64,000 nucleotides of DNA from Gordonia amicalis NBRC 100051 = JCM 11271. Its GTDB lineage: Bacteria; Actinomycetota; Actinomycetes; Mycobacteriales; Mycobacteriaceae. The position numbers and the translations under genes were made by a program. Position 1 is the first letter of the stretch, and each line of letters opens with the position of its first letter. The notes beneath the pieces are model-generated. The model did no database searches. It was given only the letters and a program-made list of their open reading frames with translations, and was not told where the DNA came from. Shown here one piece after another: positions 25,238 to 35,513 of the stretch. The stretch is from positions 1 through 64,000 of the forward strand of contig NZ_BANS01000031.1 in the NCBI RefSeq assembly GCF_000332995.1. Reading direction: 5' to 3'.

Positions 25238-25323
25238 TGGTGGGCGAAGGGGGACTTGAACCCCCACGTCCCGAAGGACACTGGCACCTGAAGCCAGCGC
25301 GTCTGCCATTCCGCCACTCGCCC
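25238..25323 (-). tRNA. tRNA-Leu (anticodon CAG)
   Basis: Class II tRNA with a long variable arm. The acceptor stem GGGCGAG pairs with TTCGCCC, the anticodon stem-loop is CTGGC-TTCAGGT-GCCAG with anticodon CAG, the T-arm contains GGTTCAAGTCC, and CCA is encoded (25238-25240). The gene is on the minus strand and convergent with recQ. Confidence 0.95.
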
Positions 25324-25599
25324 GTGGCCGCCGGAGTTCCGGCGGGCATGTCGTCGAACTGGGTTCGTCCGGCGACTGGACGACGATAGCAGCACCGCGC
25401 CCCTACTACAAAACCCGGGTCTCCGCGGGCATTCGCAGCGTCGGTGACCTGCGGCACCGGTGACTGGCCAGACACCTGGGGCAGGTGTTACACACGATGC
25501 ACCAGTTGTCGCGGTGGCACAGTTGTCCGTTCTTGTCGCTATCATCAAACAAGGCCATATGCACGGCGACACGCTCGAATGCCGCGAAAGGAGGTCTCG

Positions 25600-26964
25600 G
25601 TGGGGATCCTGCAACGAATTGAACGCAAGCTCGAAGGTGCTGTTGACGACGGCTTTGCGCGAGTTTTCGGTGGTCAGGTGGCCCCGCAGGAGATCGAGAA
25701 CGGCCTGGCGCGCGAAGCCGAGGAGTCGCTGGAGAACCTCGGCGACGGTACCGTCCTTGCGGCGAACAGCTACACATTGCTGTTGAGTCCGACCGATCAC
25801 GAGCACATCGCGGCGGAATACGAACTGAACCGCAAGACTTTCTCGAAGCATTTGGAACACTTCATCCATGACAACGGGTGGCAGACCTACGGCAAGGTCG
25901 TCGTAGAGTTCGAGCAATCGCCATCCCTGCACACCGGGATCTTCCGTGCGCGCGGCACGGTGAACCCGGACGCACGGCCCCGACCGGTGCCGCCGCGTTC
26001 GGAGCAACCACACGGCGCACCACCACCGAAGGCCCCTCGCCCACCGGCCAGTCCCCCGGCCCCGAATCCTCGCCCGGCCGCACAAGCCTTTCCCGCCGAC
26101 GCCCTCGACCAAGGAGCCCCCAAGATGACTCAGAACCCCGGATACGACCAGCGCAGGGGCGCCGATCCCGCTTACGACCAGCAGGCCTACGAGCAGCAGG
26201 GCTACGACCAGCAGGGGTACGACCAGCAGGGCTACGGACAGCAGGGCTACGAGCAGTACGGTCAGCAGCCCGGCTACGAGCAGGGGTACGACCAGCAGGG
26301 CTACGGTCAGCAGCCGGCCGGCTATGAACAGCAGGGTTACGGACAGCAGCCCGGCTACGGCCAGCAGGGCTACGGACAGCAGCCCGCCGGCTATGAACAG
26401 CAGGGTTACGGCCAGCAGCCCGGCTACGGCCAGGGCTATGAGCAGCAGGGCTACCAGCAGCCCGCCGGCTACGAGCAGCAGGGTTACGGCCAGCAGCCCG
26501 GCTACGGCCAGCCCGGATACGAACAGCAGGGCTACGGACAGCAGCCCGGCTACGACCAGGGTTACGGCCAGCAGGGCTATTCGCAGCAGGGCTACGGTCA
26601 GCAGCCGGCCGCCTACGACTACCAGGGTGGCTACGACCAGGGTTACGGCGCGGGACGTCCCGCCGCCGGCTACGCCCCGACGTCGATCACCCTGCTCCTC
26701 GAGGACGGCAGCAACCGCACCTTCCAGCTGCACGAGGGTTCCAACGTGATCGGTCGCGGCCAGGACGCGCAGTTCCGTCTGCCCGACACCGGTGTGTCGC
26801 GTCGCCACGTGGAGATCCGCTGGGACGGCACCACCGCGATGCTCACCGACCTCAACTCGACCAACGGCACCACCGTCAACGATCTGCAGGTCAACACCTG
26901 GGAACTCGCCGACGGCGACCGCATCCGCGTGGGTCACTCCGACATCACCGTCCGGTTCCAGTAG
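25600..26964 (+). CDS. fhaA: FhaA, FHA-domain protein with a Tyr/Gly/Gln repeat linker
   Basis: 454-residue phosphothreonine-binding protein. Residues 1-120 are the DUF3662 (FhaA N-terminal) domain: [26 protein letters not shown] start, [37 protein letters not shown] proline-rich stretch follows, then about residues 181-355 consist of [15 protein letters not shown] and QQPAGYE repeats with about 34 tyrosines. The C-terminal FHA domain has [25 protein letters not shown] and [14 protein letters not shown] (Arg, Ser and Asn phosphopeptide contacts). In mycobacteria FhaA binds phosphorylated MviN/MurJ to control peptidoglycan synthesis. GTG 25600 follows AAAGGAGG by six bases. It heads the kinase-phosphatase cluster. 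Confidence 0.95.
   Translation: MGILQRIERKLEGAVDDGFARVFGGQVAPQEIENGLAREAEESLENLGDGTVLAANSYTLLLSPTDHEHIAAEYELNRKTFSKHLEHFIHDNGWQTYGKVVVEFEQSPSLHTGIFRARGTVNPDARPRPVPPRSEQPHGAPPPKAPRPPASPPAPNPRPAAQAFPADALDQGAPKMTQNPGYDQRRGADPAYDQQAYEQQGYDQQGYDQQGYGQQGYEQYGQQPGYEQGYDQQGYGQQPAGYEQQGYGQQPGYGQQGYGQQPAGYEQQGYGQQPGYGQGYEQQGYQQPAGYEQQGYGQQPGYGQPGYEQQGYGQQPGYDQGYGQQGYSQQGYGQQPAAYDYQGGYDQGYGAGRPAAGYAPTSITLLLEDGSNRTFQLHEGSNVIGRGQDAQFRLPDTGVSRRHVEIRWDGTTAMLTDLNSTNGTTVNDLQVNTWELADGDRIRVGHSDITVRFQ
26143..26660 (+). repeat. Degenerate coding tandem repeat in fhaA
   Basis: About 500 bp of near-repeats built on the codons for Gly-Tyr-Gly-Gln-Gln and variants with Asp, Glu or Pro-Ala. The 15- to 30-base DNA units (GGCTACGGCCAGCAG and similar) are similar enough to allow slippage or recombination, so copy number may vary between strains. 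Confidence 0.85.
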
Positions 26965-27215
26965 GCCCGGCAACCGCCGACGAACGCCCCGTGGAACACG
27001 GGCGGCGATCGTCGCTGATCGAGGCGATCCGGCGACTGTGCGCGGGCGGTTGATACTGAACTGTCATATGTGAATGAACGGGTTCGGCGGAACTGCCCAT
27101 AAGATGCACACGGGGTCCGCCGGTTGCGATCGGCAGTCGAGATCGACACCCGCCGGTACGGCTTGCCGAGTACGACTGAACCGAGATGTGACGGCGCTGG
27201 AGGTGAACACACGAG

Positions 27216-27680
27216 ATGCAGGGCTTGGTGCTGCAATTGACCCGTATCGGGTTCCTGCTGTTGCTGTGGTTGTTCGTCTTCGCCGTGATCCGGACTCTTC
27301 GTGCCGATATCGCCTCGGCCGGCGGCATGCGCATCCCGCGCTACTCGGGTGGCGCCGACAAGCGTCGACGCAGCGGTGGGGTACGCGGCGCGGCCCGCTA
27401 CCTCGTCGTCACGCACGGCGCCCTGGCCAACACCCGCATCAGCCTCGGCCAGCAGCCGGTGCTGCTCGGCCGTGCCGACGACTCGACCCTCGTCCTCACC
27501 GACGACTACGCCTCGGAACGTCACGCACGCCTCTCCAGACGGGGTGACGACTGGTATGTCGAAGACCTCGGTTCCACCAACGGCACCTATCTCGACCGGT
27601 CCAAGGTGACGACTGCCGCCAAGGTCCCGCTGAACACGCCGATCCGCATCGGCAAGACCGTGATCGAGTTGCGCCCGTGA
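27216..27680 (+). CDS. fhaB: FhaB (FipA), membrane-anchored FHA-domain protein
   Basis: 154-residue protein with one N-terminal membrane helix (residues about 8-28, IGFLLLLWLFVFAVIRTLRA), a basic linker (GGADKRRRSGG) and a C-terminal FHA domain: PVLLGRADDSTLVLTDDYASERHARL and VEDLGSTNGTYLDRSKV, with the usual Arg, Ser and Asn contact residues. The mycobacterial homologue FipA is phosphorylated by PknA/PknB and links FtsZ with FtsQ in division. It is separated by 251 bp from fhaA, so it may have its own promoter, and overlaps pstP as GTGA. Confidence 0.95.
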   Translation: MQGLVLQLTRIGFLLLLWLFVFAVIRTLRADIASAGGMRIPRYSGGADKRRRSGGVRGAARYLVVTHGALANTRISLGQQPVLLGRADDSTLVLTDDYASERHARLSRRGDDWYVEDLGSTNGTYLDRSKVTTAAKVPLNTPIRIGKTVIELRP

Positions 27681-29173
27681 CACTTGTGTTGCGCTACATC
27701 GCGCGCAGCGACCGCGGTCTCGTCCGGTCCAACAACGAGGACTCCTTCTACGCCGGTCCGCGCCTGCTCGCGCTCGCCGACGGCATGGGCGGACACGCGG
27801 CCGGCGAGGTCGCCAGTCAGCTCGTCATCCGTGCCCTGTCCGAACTCGACGAGGACGAGCCCGGCGGCGATCTGCTGAGCCAGCTCGACCGCGCCACACG
27901 CGCGGGCAACGAGGCCATCGCCGCACAGGTCCACGAGGCGCCCGAGCTCGACGGCATGGGCACCACGCTCACCGCCATCCTCTTCGCCGGCAGCCGAATC
28001 GGACTGTGCCACATCGGCGATTCACGCGGCTACATGTACCGCGACGGTGTACTCAACCAGATCACCCGCGACGACACCTTCGTGCAGACACTCGTCGACG
28101 AAGGCCGGATCACCGCCGAGCAGGCACACACGCACCCGCAACGGTCGCTGATCATGCGGGCGCTGACCGGCAGCGAGGTCGAACCCACACTCACCATGCG
28201 CGAGGCCCGCGCCGGCGACCGGTACATGCTCTGCAGCGACGGGCTGTCCGACGTCGTGAGCGAGGAGACCCTCGCCGAAACCCTCGGCTCGATCGCGGAT
28301 CCGAAGGAATGCGCCGACCGCTTGATCGAACTCGCCCTGCGCGGTGGCGGCCCGGACAACGTGACCGTCGTCCTCGCCGACGTCGTCGACACCGAGTACG
28401 GCGACTCTCGCCCGATCGTCGGCGGAGCCGCCGGCGGCCACGAGGAGCACTACATCCCCGATCCCGCGACCGCTGCCGGGCGCGCCGCCGCGCTGCGTCC
28501 GCCGGCCGCCCAGCCGCAGCGCCCGACGGTCCTGACCGAGGACGACGCGCCGCCGAAGCACAAGAGCACGTGGCGTCGGTGGCTTGCCGTCGGTGTCGCG
28601 GTCGCGGTCGTCGTCGCACTGGTCGCCGGATTCTTCGCCGTCCGCCCGGTCGTGCAGAGAAACTACTACGTGGCCGCCGACTCCGGCGGGGACGTCGTGA
28701 TCCATCAGGGTTCGCCGGCCGACTTCCTCTTCGTGTCGATGAGCGAACCCGTGACACGGGTATGCGTCGAGAATCTCGACCAGGAGAAACCCACCTACAC
28801 CTTCATCCCGTACGACGACACCTGCAAGATCTCGCTCAACGTCGACGATCTCGTGTCCGGACCGGCTCAATCGGTGAAGAACGTGATGATCCGCGACCGC
28901 AGCGCCGAGGAGATCGAGGGCGTGGTGACCAAGGAGCTCACCTTCCGCTGCGACAATGCTCCGTCGTCGACTCCTCCGCCTCCGCCGTCCACGCCGACCC
29001 CGCCCCCGGCCTCGAGCGCACCGCCCGCTCCCCGTGCCTCCGCGAACCCGTCCGGCATCCCCCAGCGAGGTGCCACCGAGTCGGTGGCTCCGCCCGCACC
29101 GGGCGCTGCACCCGCCGAGAAGCCCGCACCTCCACAGGACGCCGGTACCAGCTGCCGGCAGCAGGTGAGATGA
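27677..29173 (+). CDS. pstP: PstP, PP2C-type Ser/Thr phosphatase
   Basis: 498-residue metal-dependent phosphatase that reverses PknA/PknB phosphorylation. Catalytic domain about residues 1-240 with NNEDSFY, LADGMGGHAAGEVAS (metal Asp), GMGTTLTAILF, GDSRGYMYRDG, LCSDGLSDVV and GGPDNVTVVLAD. A linker leads to one membrane span at about 301-322 (WLAVGVAVAVVVALVAGFF), followed by an exposed domain of about 130 residues and a Pro/Ser/Ala-rich tail. The layout matches mycobacterial PstP. GTG 27677 overlaps the fhaB stop, and its stop overlaps rodA (ATGA). Confidence 0.97.
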   Translation: MTLVLRYIARSDRGLVRSNNEDSFYAGPRLLALADGMGGHAAGEVASQLVIRALSELDEDEPGGDLLSQLDRATRAGNEAIAAQVHEAPELDGMGTTLTAILFAGSRIGLCHIGDSRGYMYRDGVLNQITRDDTFVQTLVDEGRITAEQAHTHPQRSLIMRALTGSEVEPTLTMREARAGDRYMLCSDGLSDVVSEETLAETLGSIADPKECADRLIELALRGGGPDNVTVVLADVVDTEYGDSRPIVGGAAGGHEEHYIPDPATAAGRAAALRPPAAQPQRPTVLTEDDAPPKHKSTWRRWLAVGVAVAVVVALVAGFFAVRPVVQRNYYVAADSGGDVVIHQGSPADFLFVSMSEPVTRVCVENLDQEKPTYTFIPYDDTCKISLNVDDLVSGPAQSVKNVMIRDRSAEEIEGVVTKELTFRCDNAPSSTPPPPPSTPTPPPASSAPPAPRASANPSGIPQRGATESVAPPAPGAAPAEKPAPPQDAGTSCRQQVR

Positions 29174-30603
29174 CTCAAGCCGCGCCCACCCCGCATGCCC
29201 CGCCTCGCGAGCCCGCGACGAGTACCGGCCGAAACGCCGAGCTACTCCTGCTGGTGTTCGCCATCGGTCTCGTGACGGTGGCCCTTCTCGTCGTCCAAGC
29301 CGCCCAGGGCCAGAACCTGACGTGGGACATCGTCAAGTACGTCGCCGCGTACACGGCGCTGTTCGGGATCGCCCACCTGGTCGTACGACGCTACGCGCCG
29401 CACGCCGACCCGATCCTGCTCCCCGTCGTCGCCGTGCTCAACGGGCTGGGTCTGGTGCTGATCCACCGCCTCGACCTCGGGTCCGGCAACACCGGCGAGT
29501 CGATCAACCCGACCGAGTCGACCAACAACGCCGACCAGCAGTTGCTGTGGGCCGGTCTGGGCATCATCGCGTTCTCGGCGGTGCTGATCCTCATCCGGGA
29601 TCACCGCACCCTGTCGCGGTACGCCTACACCCTCGGCCTCGGCGGACTGATCTTCCTGATCATCCCGGCGATCCTGCCGAGCGCGTTCTCGGAGATCAAC
29701 GGCTCCAAGAACTGGATCATCACGCCGTTCTTCTCGATCCAGCCGAGCGAGTTCTCGAAGATCCTGATCATCATCTTCGCCGCGGCGGTCCTGGTGTCGA
29801 AGCGCGACCTGTTCATCACCGCGGGCCCGCACGTCCTCGGCGTCGACCTCCCCCGCGCCCGCGACCTCGGTCCCTTGATCGCCGCCTGGGCCATCGCCAT
29901 CGCGGTGATGGTGGTCCAGAAGGACCTCGGCACGTCGCTGCTGATCTTCGCGACCATCCTGACGATGCTCTACGTGGCCACGTCCCGGGTCGAATGGCTG
30001 GTCCTCGGCATCGGTCTGTTCGCCATCGGCGCCGTGCTGGCGTGGTCGATCTTCTCCCATCTGCAGACGCGTGTCTCGGTGTGGCTCAACCCCTTCGAGG
30101 ACTTCGACGGCTCGGGCTACCAGATCGGTCAGAGCCTGTTCGGCTTGGCCACGGGCGGTCTGTTCGGCACCGGCCTCGGTTCCGGACGACCCAACATCGT
30201 GCCGTTCGCCAACACCGACTTCATCATCTCGACCATCGGTGAGGAACTCGGGCTCGCCGGGCTCACCGCGATCCTGCTGCTCTACATGGTGTTCATCCAT
30301 CGCGGCCTGCGCACCGGCATCGCCGTCCGGGACAGCTTCGGCAAGCTTCTCGCCACGGGCCTGGCGTTCACCATCGCCATGCAGATCTTCGTCGTGGTCG
30401 GTGGCGTCACCAAGCTCATCCCGCTGACCGGTCTGACGACGCCGTTCCTGTCCTACGGCGGATCGTCGCTGCTGGCCAACTACATCCTCGTCGCGCTGCT
30501 CATCCGGATCTCCAACGCCGCCCGCGAACCCGATCCGGTGAAGAAACGTCCGGCGGCCAAGCCGGTTGAAGCGCTGCCCACCCAGGTGGTGAAGCGCCGA
30601 TGA
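29170..30603 (+). CDS. rodA: RodA/FtsW-type SEDS glycosyltransferase
   Basis: 477-residue polytopic membrane enzyme of the SEDS family that polymerises lipid II glycan strands during elongation. About twelve hydrophobic helices are visible. Family landmarks are GSKNWI, IQPSEFSKI, VQKDLGTSLLI, the GYQIGQSLFGLATGG loop, TDFIISTIGEELG and the end block GLTTPFLSYGGSSLLANYILVALL. ATG 29170 overlaps the pstP stop and its own stop overlaps pbpA (ATGA), so it is made together with its transpeptidase partner. The proline-rich N-terminal 20 residues are cytoplasmic. Confidence 0.97.
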   Translation: MTQAAPTPHAPPREPATSTGRNAELLLLVFAIGLVTVALLVVQAAQGQNLTWDIVKYVAAYTALFGIAHLVVRRYAPHADPILLPVVAVLNGLGLVLIHRLDLGSGNTGESINPTESTNNADQQLLWAGLGIIAFSAVLILIRDHRTLSRYAYTLGLGGLIFLIIPAILPSAFSEINGSKNWIITPFFSIQPSEFSKILIIIFAAAVLVSKRDLFITAGPHVLGVDLPRARDLGPLIAAWAIAIAVMVVQKDLGTSLLIFATILTMLYVATSRVEWLVLGIGLFAIGAVLAWSIFSHLQTRVSVWLNPFEDFDGSGYQIGQSLFGLATGGLFGTGLGSGRPNIVPFANTDFIISTIGEELGLAGLTAILLLYMVFIHRGLRTGIAVRDSFGKLLATGLAFTIAMQIFVVVGGVTKLIPLTGLTTPFLSYGGSSLLANYILVALLIRISNAAREPDPVKKRPAAKPVEALPTQVVKRR

Positions 30604-32099
30604 ACAAGCCGATCCGAAACGTGTCGATCGCGGTGATCGTGATGATCGTCGCGCTGCTGGCCAACGCCACCTACGTCCAGGTGTTCAAGGCCGACGCCCT
30701 GAAGACCGACCCGCGCAACAACCGGGTCCTGCTCGACGAGTACTCGCGCCAGCGCGGCCTGATCACCACCGCCGACGGCACGGTGATCGCCCTGTCGGTG
30801 CCCATCGACAGCCGCCTGAAGTTCCTGCGTCAGTACCCGCGGGAAGGCGCCGAGGCATTCGCGCCGGTCACCGGCTACTACTCGTTCCAGTACCTGGCGA
30901 GCCAGATCGAGCACTACGAGAACTCCATCCTCAACGGATCCGACGACCGCCTTTTCGGCCAGCGGTTCATGGACATGTTCTCCGGCCGCGACCCGCGTGG
31001 CGGCAATGTCGTCACGACGATCAACCCGAAGGTCCAGCAAGCTGCGTACCGCGCCATGCTCAACGGGCCGTGCGACGGACCGTGCCGCGGCGCGGTGGTG
31101 GCGCTCCAGCCCAACACCGGCAAGATCCTGGCGATGGTCTCGACCCCGAGCTACGACCCCAACAAGCTCGCCAGCCACGACCAGGAAGTTCGTGAGAGCA
31201 GCTGGGAGGCGTGGAACCGTCCCGGCGACACCGCACAGCCGATGCTCAATCGCGCGATCAGCCAGCTGTACCCGCCGGGGTCGACCTTCAAGGTCGTCAC
31301 CTCGGCGGCCGCGCTCCGCGACAACATCACCCCGGGCATCCGCCTCACCGCGTCACCGAGTTTCCCGCTGCCGGGCACCAACGTGTCCCTGCCGAACTAC
31401 GGCGGACAGGCCTGTCCGGGGTCCTCGGGCGGAACCGTGTCGCTGGAGACGGCGTTCAAGTACTCGTGCAACACCGCGTTCGCCGAACTCGTGACAGAGA
31501 AGATGTCGGACGCGATCCCCAAGTTCACCGAGACCGCGAGCCTGTTCGGCCTCGATCAGCCCGGCCCGGACATCCCGATCCCCGTCGCCGACTCGACCGT
31601 GGGTCAGATCCCGTCTCTCGACGTTCTCGCACAGGCATCCATCGGACAGCGGGATGTACGGCTCACGCCGCTACAGAACGCCATGATCGCGGCGACCGTC
31701 GCCAACGGAGGGGTGCGTATGCAGCCGTACCTGGTCGATAAGCTCCAATCGGCGGATCTGCGAACCTTGCAGACCACACCGCCGACCACCGCCAACAAAC
31801 CGATCACACCGGAGCAGGCGGCCGAGCTGACATCGATGATGATCGAGTCCGAGCGCTCCACCGCGGGAGCCGGCGGACCGGTGTCGATCGCGTCGAAGAC
31901 CGGCACCGCCGAGAGCGGTTCGAGCACCGAGACCCCGTACGCCTGGTACATCGCGTTCGGACCGTCGTCGAATGCACAGATTGCCGTGGCCGTCGTGGTG
32001 GAGAATGGACAATTCGGTGCGGACTCGGTCGGCGGGACCGTCGCCGCACCGATCGGACGAGAAGTGATCAACTCACTGGTGGGAGGTGGCAGTCGATGA
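30600..32099 (+). CDS. pbpA: PbpA, class B penicillin-binding protein (transpeptidase)
   Basis: 499-residue D,D-transpeptidase cross-linking peptidoglycan, partner of the SEDS protein encoded just before it. One N-terminal anchor (residues about 7-26, [20 protein letters not shown]), a non-catalytic PBP dimer region and the penicillin-binding domain with [10 protein letters not shown] (active Ser-x-x-Lys), KYSCNTAF (Ser-x-Asn) and [11 protein letters not shown] (Lys-Thr-Gly). Length is normal for mycobacterial PbpA. It is coupled on both sides by ATGA overlaps (rodA, pknA), which suggests fixed stoichiometry and control by the adjacent kinases. Confidence 0.97.
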   Translation: MNKPIRNVSIAVIVMIVALLANATYVQVFKADALKTDPRNNRVLLDEYSRQRGLITTADGTVIALSVPIDSRLKFLRQYPREGAEAFAPVTGYYSFQYLASQIEHYENSILNGSDDRLFGQRFMDMFSGRDPRGGNVVTTINPKVQQAAYRAMLNGPCDGPCRGAVVALQPNTGKILAMVSTPSYDPNKLASHDQEVRESSWEAWNRPGDTAQPMLNRAISQLYPPGSTFKVVTSAAALRDNITPGIRLTASPSFPLPGTNVSLPNYGGQACPGSSGGTVSLETAFKYSCNTAFAELVTEKMSDAIPKFTETASLFGLDQPGPDIPIPVADSTVGQIPSLDVLAQASIGQRDVRLTPLQNAMIAATVANGGVRMQPYLVDKLQSADLRTLQTTPPTTANKPITPEQAAELTSMMIESERSTAGAGGPVSIASKTGTAESGSSTETPYAWYIAFGPSSNAQIAVAVVVENGQFGADSVGGTVAAPIGREVINSLVGGGSR

Positions 32100-33457
32100 C
32101 CCTGCAGAACGGCACCACCATCGGTGATCGTTACCGGCTCATCCGTCTGATCGCGACGGGCGGCATGGGCCAGGTGTGGGAAGCCCTCGACACACGCCTG
32201 AACCGTCGTGTCGCGGTGAAGGTCCTCAAGGCCGAGTACACGAGCGACCCGGAGTTCATCGCGCGGTTCCGCGCGGAGGCGCAGACGACCGCGAAACTCA
32301 ACAACCCGGGCATCGCCAACGTCTTCGATTACGGCGAGACGCCGGATTACAACGGTGGCCACCCGCTGGCCTATCTGGTGATGGAACTGGTCGACGGTGA
32401 GCCGCTGAACTCGGTGATCTCGCGTCTCGGCCGGCTGTCGCTGACCAACACGCTCGACATGCTCGAACAGACCGGCCGGGCCCTGCAGGCCGCGCACAGT
32501 CAGGGTCTGGTGCATCGCGACGTCAAGCCGGGCAACATCCTGATCACTCCCACCGGCCAGGTGAAGATCACCGACTTCGGTATCGCCAAGGCCGTCGACT
32601 CCGCGCCGGTCACCAAGACCGGAATGGTCATGGGCACCGCGCAGTACATCTCTCCCGAGCAGGCCACCGGCGACGAGGCGACTGCCGCGTCCGACGTGTA
32701 CTCGCTCGGCGTCGTCGGCTACGAGGCCCTCACCGGCCGGCGCCCGTTCCTCGGCGACGGTGCGATCACCGTGGCGATGAAACACATCCGCGAATCACCG
32801 CCGCCACTGCCGTCCAACCTGCCCTCGGGTGTCCGTGAGCTCATCGAGATCACGATGGCCAAGGATCCACGCCAGCGTTACGCCAGCGGTGGCGAGTTCG
32901 CCGACGCGGTGGCCGCCGTCCGCGCGGGTCGCCGACCCCCGCGACCGGGGGCCATCGCCGGTGCCGCAGCGGGCGCTGCCGGGGCCGCGGCGCTGGGCAA
33001 CACCGTCGCAACCCGCGCCGCGACGTCGCCGGGCACCGCTTCGCGTCCCGTCACACCGCGTCCGACGTCCCGGACGGCGGTCGCGCCGCCACCGGACAAC
33101 AGCTGGACGACCGGCCAGAAGGTCCTCGCCGGTGTGGCCGCCGCGTTGCTGGTCGGTGCGATCGGCCTGATCGGCTTCTACCTGGTCAGCAGCGGTGGCA
33201 GCGATGCCGCACCGCCGGCCCCGTCCACCTCCTCGACAGTCACCCAGACCACCACTGTGGCCCCGACCGAGGAACCGACGGAGACCACGACCACGCGACG
33301 CCCGACCCGCACCACCACGCGGGAGGAGACGACCACCAGCGAACAGACGACGGAGACGACGACACCGGCTCCGCCGACGACCACCGAGGACACGACGGAC
33401 ACCGGTGCCGCCACCGGTACCCCGTGCTTCCCCGGCGTGCCGTTCCCGCTGTGCTAG
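32096..33457 (+). CDS. pknA: PknA, membrane Ser/Thr protein kinase
   Basis: 453-residue Hanks-type kinase. Kinase domain residues about 11-275: [13 protein letters not shown] (glycine loop), VAVKVLK (catalytic Lys), [21 protein letters not shown] and the activation segment [17 protein letters not shown], whose Thr residues are the usual autophosphorylation sites. An Ala/Pro-rich juxtamembrane part is followed by one span at about 341-361. The outer tail of about 90 residues is Thr-rich ([12 protein letters not shown] and similar) and has no PASTA repeat. In mycobacteria PknA controls cell shape and division. The gene overlaps pbpA by four bases and is 71 bp ahead of pknB. Confidence 0.97.
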   Translation: MTLQNGTTIGDRYRLIRLIATGGMGQVWEALDTRLNRRVAVKVLKAEYTSDPEFIARFRAEAQTTAKLNNPGIANVFDYGETPDYNGGHPLAYLVMELVDGEPLNSVISRLGRLSLTNTLDMLEQTGRALQAAHSQGLVHRDVKPGNILITPTGQVKITDFGIAKAVDSAPVTKTGMVMGTAQYISPEQATGDEATAASDVYSLGVVGYEALTGRRPFLGDGAITVAMKHIRESPPPLPSNLPSGVRELIEITMAKDPRQRYASGGEFADAVAAVRAGRRPPRPGAIAGAAAGAAGAAALGNTVATRAATSPGTASRPVTPRPTSRTAVAPPPDNSWTTGQKVLAGVAAALLVGAIGLIGFYLVSSGGSDAAPPAPSTSSTVTQTTTVAPTEEPTETTTTRRPTRTTTREETTTSEQTTETTTPAPPTTTEDTTDTGAATGTPCFPGVPFPLC

Positions 33458-33528
33458 ACCCCCGCGCCATGCTGATATCACGTCCGACCACCACACCGAG
33501 CTGAGATCCGAGGCTGACCCCGAGGCAG

Positions 33529-35478
33529 ATGACGACACCACACCACCTCTCCGACCGCTACGAACTCGGCGAAACGCTGGGTTTCGGTGGCATGTCCGAG
33601 GTGCACTATGCCCGGGATCTGGTGTTGCACCGGGATGTGGCGATCAAGGTGCTGCGCGCCGACCTCGCGCGTGATCCGTCGTTCTATCTCCGGTTCCGGC
33701 GGGAAGCCCAGAACGCGGCGAAGCTGAATCACCCGACGATCGTCCAGGTCTTCGACACCGGTGAGGCCGAGACCGAGGACGGTCCGCTGCCGTTCATCGT
33801 GATGGAGTACGTCGACGGCGACACCCTGCGAGACGTGTTGCGCGCCAACGGTCCGATCGCACCGCGGCAGGCGATGACGTGGATGGCCGACGTCGCGGCC
33901 GCGATGGACTTCTCACACCGCAACGGCATCGTGCACCGCGACATGAAGCCGGCGAACGTGATGATCGACAAGTCCGGCGCGGTGAAGGTGATGGACTTCG
34001 GCATCGCCCGCGCGATGAGCGACTCGACGTCGACCATGACGCAGACGTCCGCGGTGATGGGCACCGCCCAGTACCTGTCGCCGGAGCAGGCCCGCGGCAT
34101 CAAGGTCGACCCGCGCAGCGACATCTACTCGATGGGTTGTGTGCTCTTCGAGTTGCTCACCGGAGAACCGCCGTTCACCGGTGACTCACCCGTCGCGGTC
34201 GCCCACCAGCACGTGCACGAGGACCCGCCGTGGCCGTCGCACGTGCGCCCCGACATCCCGCGTGAGCTCGACTCCGTCGTACTCAAGGCGATGAGCAAGA
34301 ACAAGGAGAACCGGTATCAGTCGGCCGCTGATCTGCGCGCTGACCTGATCCGGGTGCTCGCCGGCGGCAAGCCGTCGGCGCCGATGCTGCTCACCGACGA
34401 GGAGCGCACCGAGTTCATCGACACCGGGCCGCGACGCCCCACCCGGTCGGAGACGACCGGGCCCCGTCGCGCCGTCCCCGCGCGGACCGGCGGCAACCAT
34501 CGACGAGACGACGCATACCGGGACGACGCCGACGACGAGCCGCCACGCCGAAGGTCACGCCGACTGATGGCCGGCGCAATGGCCGCAGTGGTGCTGCTCG
34601 TCGGAACGCTGTTCCTCTGGTCCCCGTGGAGTTCGGGGTCCGATCCCGAAGTCACCGTGCCCGCGGTCAGCGGGCTGAGTTCCGACGACGCCCGGTCCTC
34701 CCTCGAACGCGCCGGTTTCGAGGTGCGGGTCCTCGAGGAACCCAGCCTCGACGTCGGGCCCGGACTGGCCACGAGGTCGACGCCGGGCGAAGGGGTCCTG
34801 GCGGCCGAGGGATCCGAGGTCGCGCTGTACATCTCGACCGGCCCACAACGGCACCGGATACCGTCTGACCTGGTCGGGAAGACCCCTTCGGAGGCGCAGG
34901 ACGCCCTCAAGGTGCTCGGGTTCACCAATGTCAGGACCGAACGTGTCGACTCCCCGATCGACATGAAGGACAAGGTCGTCTCGACCGCACCGAAGATCGG
35001 CACCGAGGTGCCGGTGAACGGCGCGGTGGTCCTCAACGTGGGCAACGGCCCCAAGGAGATCACCGTCCGCGACGTCGTCGGCATGCCGGCGGACCGCGCC
35101 CGCGCGGTCCTCGAAGAGCTCGGTATGACGGTCGAGGTGATCGCGGTCGACTCGGAACAGCCCGCGGGCGAGGTCATCTCCACCTCTCCCGGGCCCGGTT
35201 CGACGGCCGAGCAGGGCAGCACGGTGCAGCTCTCGGTGTCCCGGGGCAACCTGTTCACCGTCCCGAACCTGCGGGGCAAGACCCCCGTCGAGGCCCAGGC
35301 ATCCCTCGAGCAGGCGGGGTGGGAACGGTCGACGCTGACGCGTCAGACGCGCAACGTGCCGCTGAACAGTCCCGACAGCGGACGGGTCATCGGGCAGGAC
35401 CCCCCGGCGGGTTCGAAGGCGCGCAAGAGCGGCGCGATCACCATCGTCGTCGGTCAGGCCAGCCTGCTGCCGAACTGA
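33529..35478 (+). CDS. pknB: PknB, PASTA-domain Ser/Thr protein kinase
   Basis: 649-residue sensor kinase of cell-wall synthesis. Kinase domain residues about 9-275: LGFGGMSEVHYA, VAIKVLRAD, IVHRDMKPANVMI, VMDFGIARAM and MGTAQYLSPEQARG. A basic linker contains GPRRPTRSETTG-type Thr sites. One membrane span lies at about 346-365, then four PASTA repeats (starting near VTVPAVSGLSSDDA, HRIPSDLVGKTPSEA, ITVRDVVGMPADRA and FTVPNLRGKTPVEA) that in homologues bind muropeptide or lipid II fragments. Last gene of the fhaA-to-pknB cluster, convergent with pabA/trpG. Confidence 0.97.
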   Translation: MTTPHHLSDRYELGETLGFGGMSEVHYARDLVLHRDVAIKVLRADLARDPSFYLRFRREAQNAAKLNHPTIVQVFDTGEAETEDGPLPFIVMEYVDGDTLRDVLRANGPIAPRQAMTWMADVAAAMDFSHRNGIVHRDMKPANVMIDKSGAVKVMDFGIARAMSDSTSTMTQTSAVMGTAQYLSPEQARGIKVDPRSDIYSMGCVLFELLTGEPPFTGDSPVAVAHQHVHEDPPWPSHVRPDIPRELDSVVLKAMSKNKENRYQSAADLRADLIRVLAGGKPSAPMLLTDEERTEFIDTGPRRPTRSETTGPRRAVPARTGGNHRRDDAYRDDADDEPPRRRSRRLMAGAMAAVVLLVGTLFLWSPWSSGSDPEVTVPAVSGLSSDDARSSLERAGFEVRVLEEPSLDVGPGLATRSTPGEGVLAAEGSEVALYISTGPQRHRIPSDLVGKTPSEAQDALKVLGFTNVRTERVDSPIDMKDKVVSTAPKIGTEVPVNGAVVLNVGNGPKEITVRDVVGMPADRARAVLEELGMTVEVIAVDSEQPAGEVISTSPGPGSTAEQGSTVQLSVSRGNLFTVPNLRGKTPVEAQASLEQAGWERSTLTRQTRNVPLNSPDSGRVIGQDPPAGSKARKSGAITIVVGQASLLPN

Positions 35479-35513
35479 CACCCTCGCTCCCTTTTAGTGC
35501 GAGTGGGGCGGCG

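Noticed and set aside
24991..26973. Minus-strand frame of 660 codons with long Leu/Val/Ala runs
   Set aside because: It is the complement of the GYGQQ repeats of fhaA and crosses the tRNA-Leu gene, so the hydrophobic repeats are an artefact.
28006..29169. Upstream extension of rodA to 865 codons
   Set aside because: The extension is the pstP gene in another frame; the ATG at 29170 with its ATGA overlap is clearly the start.
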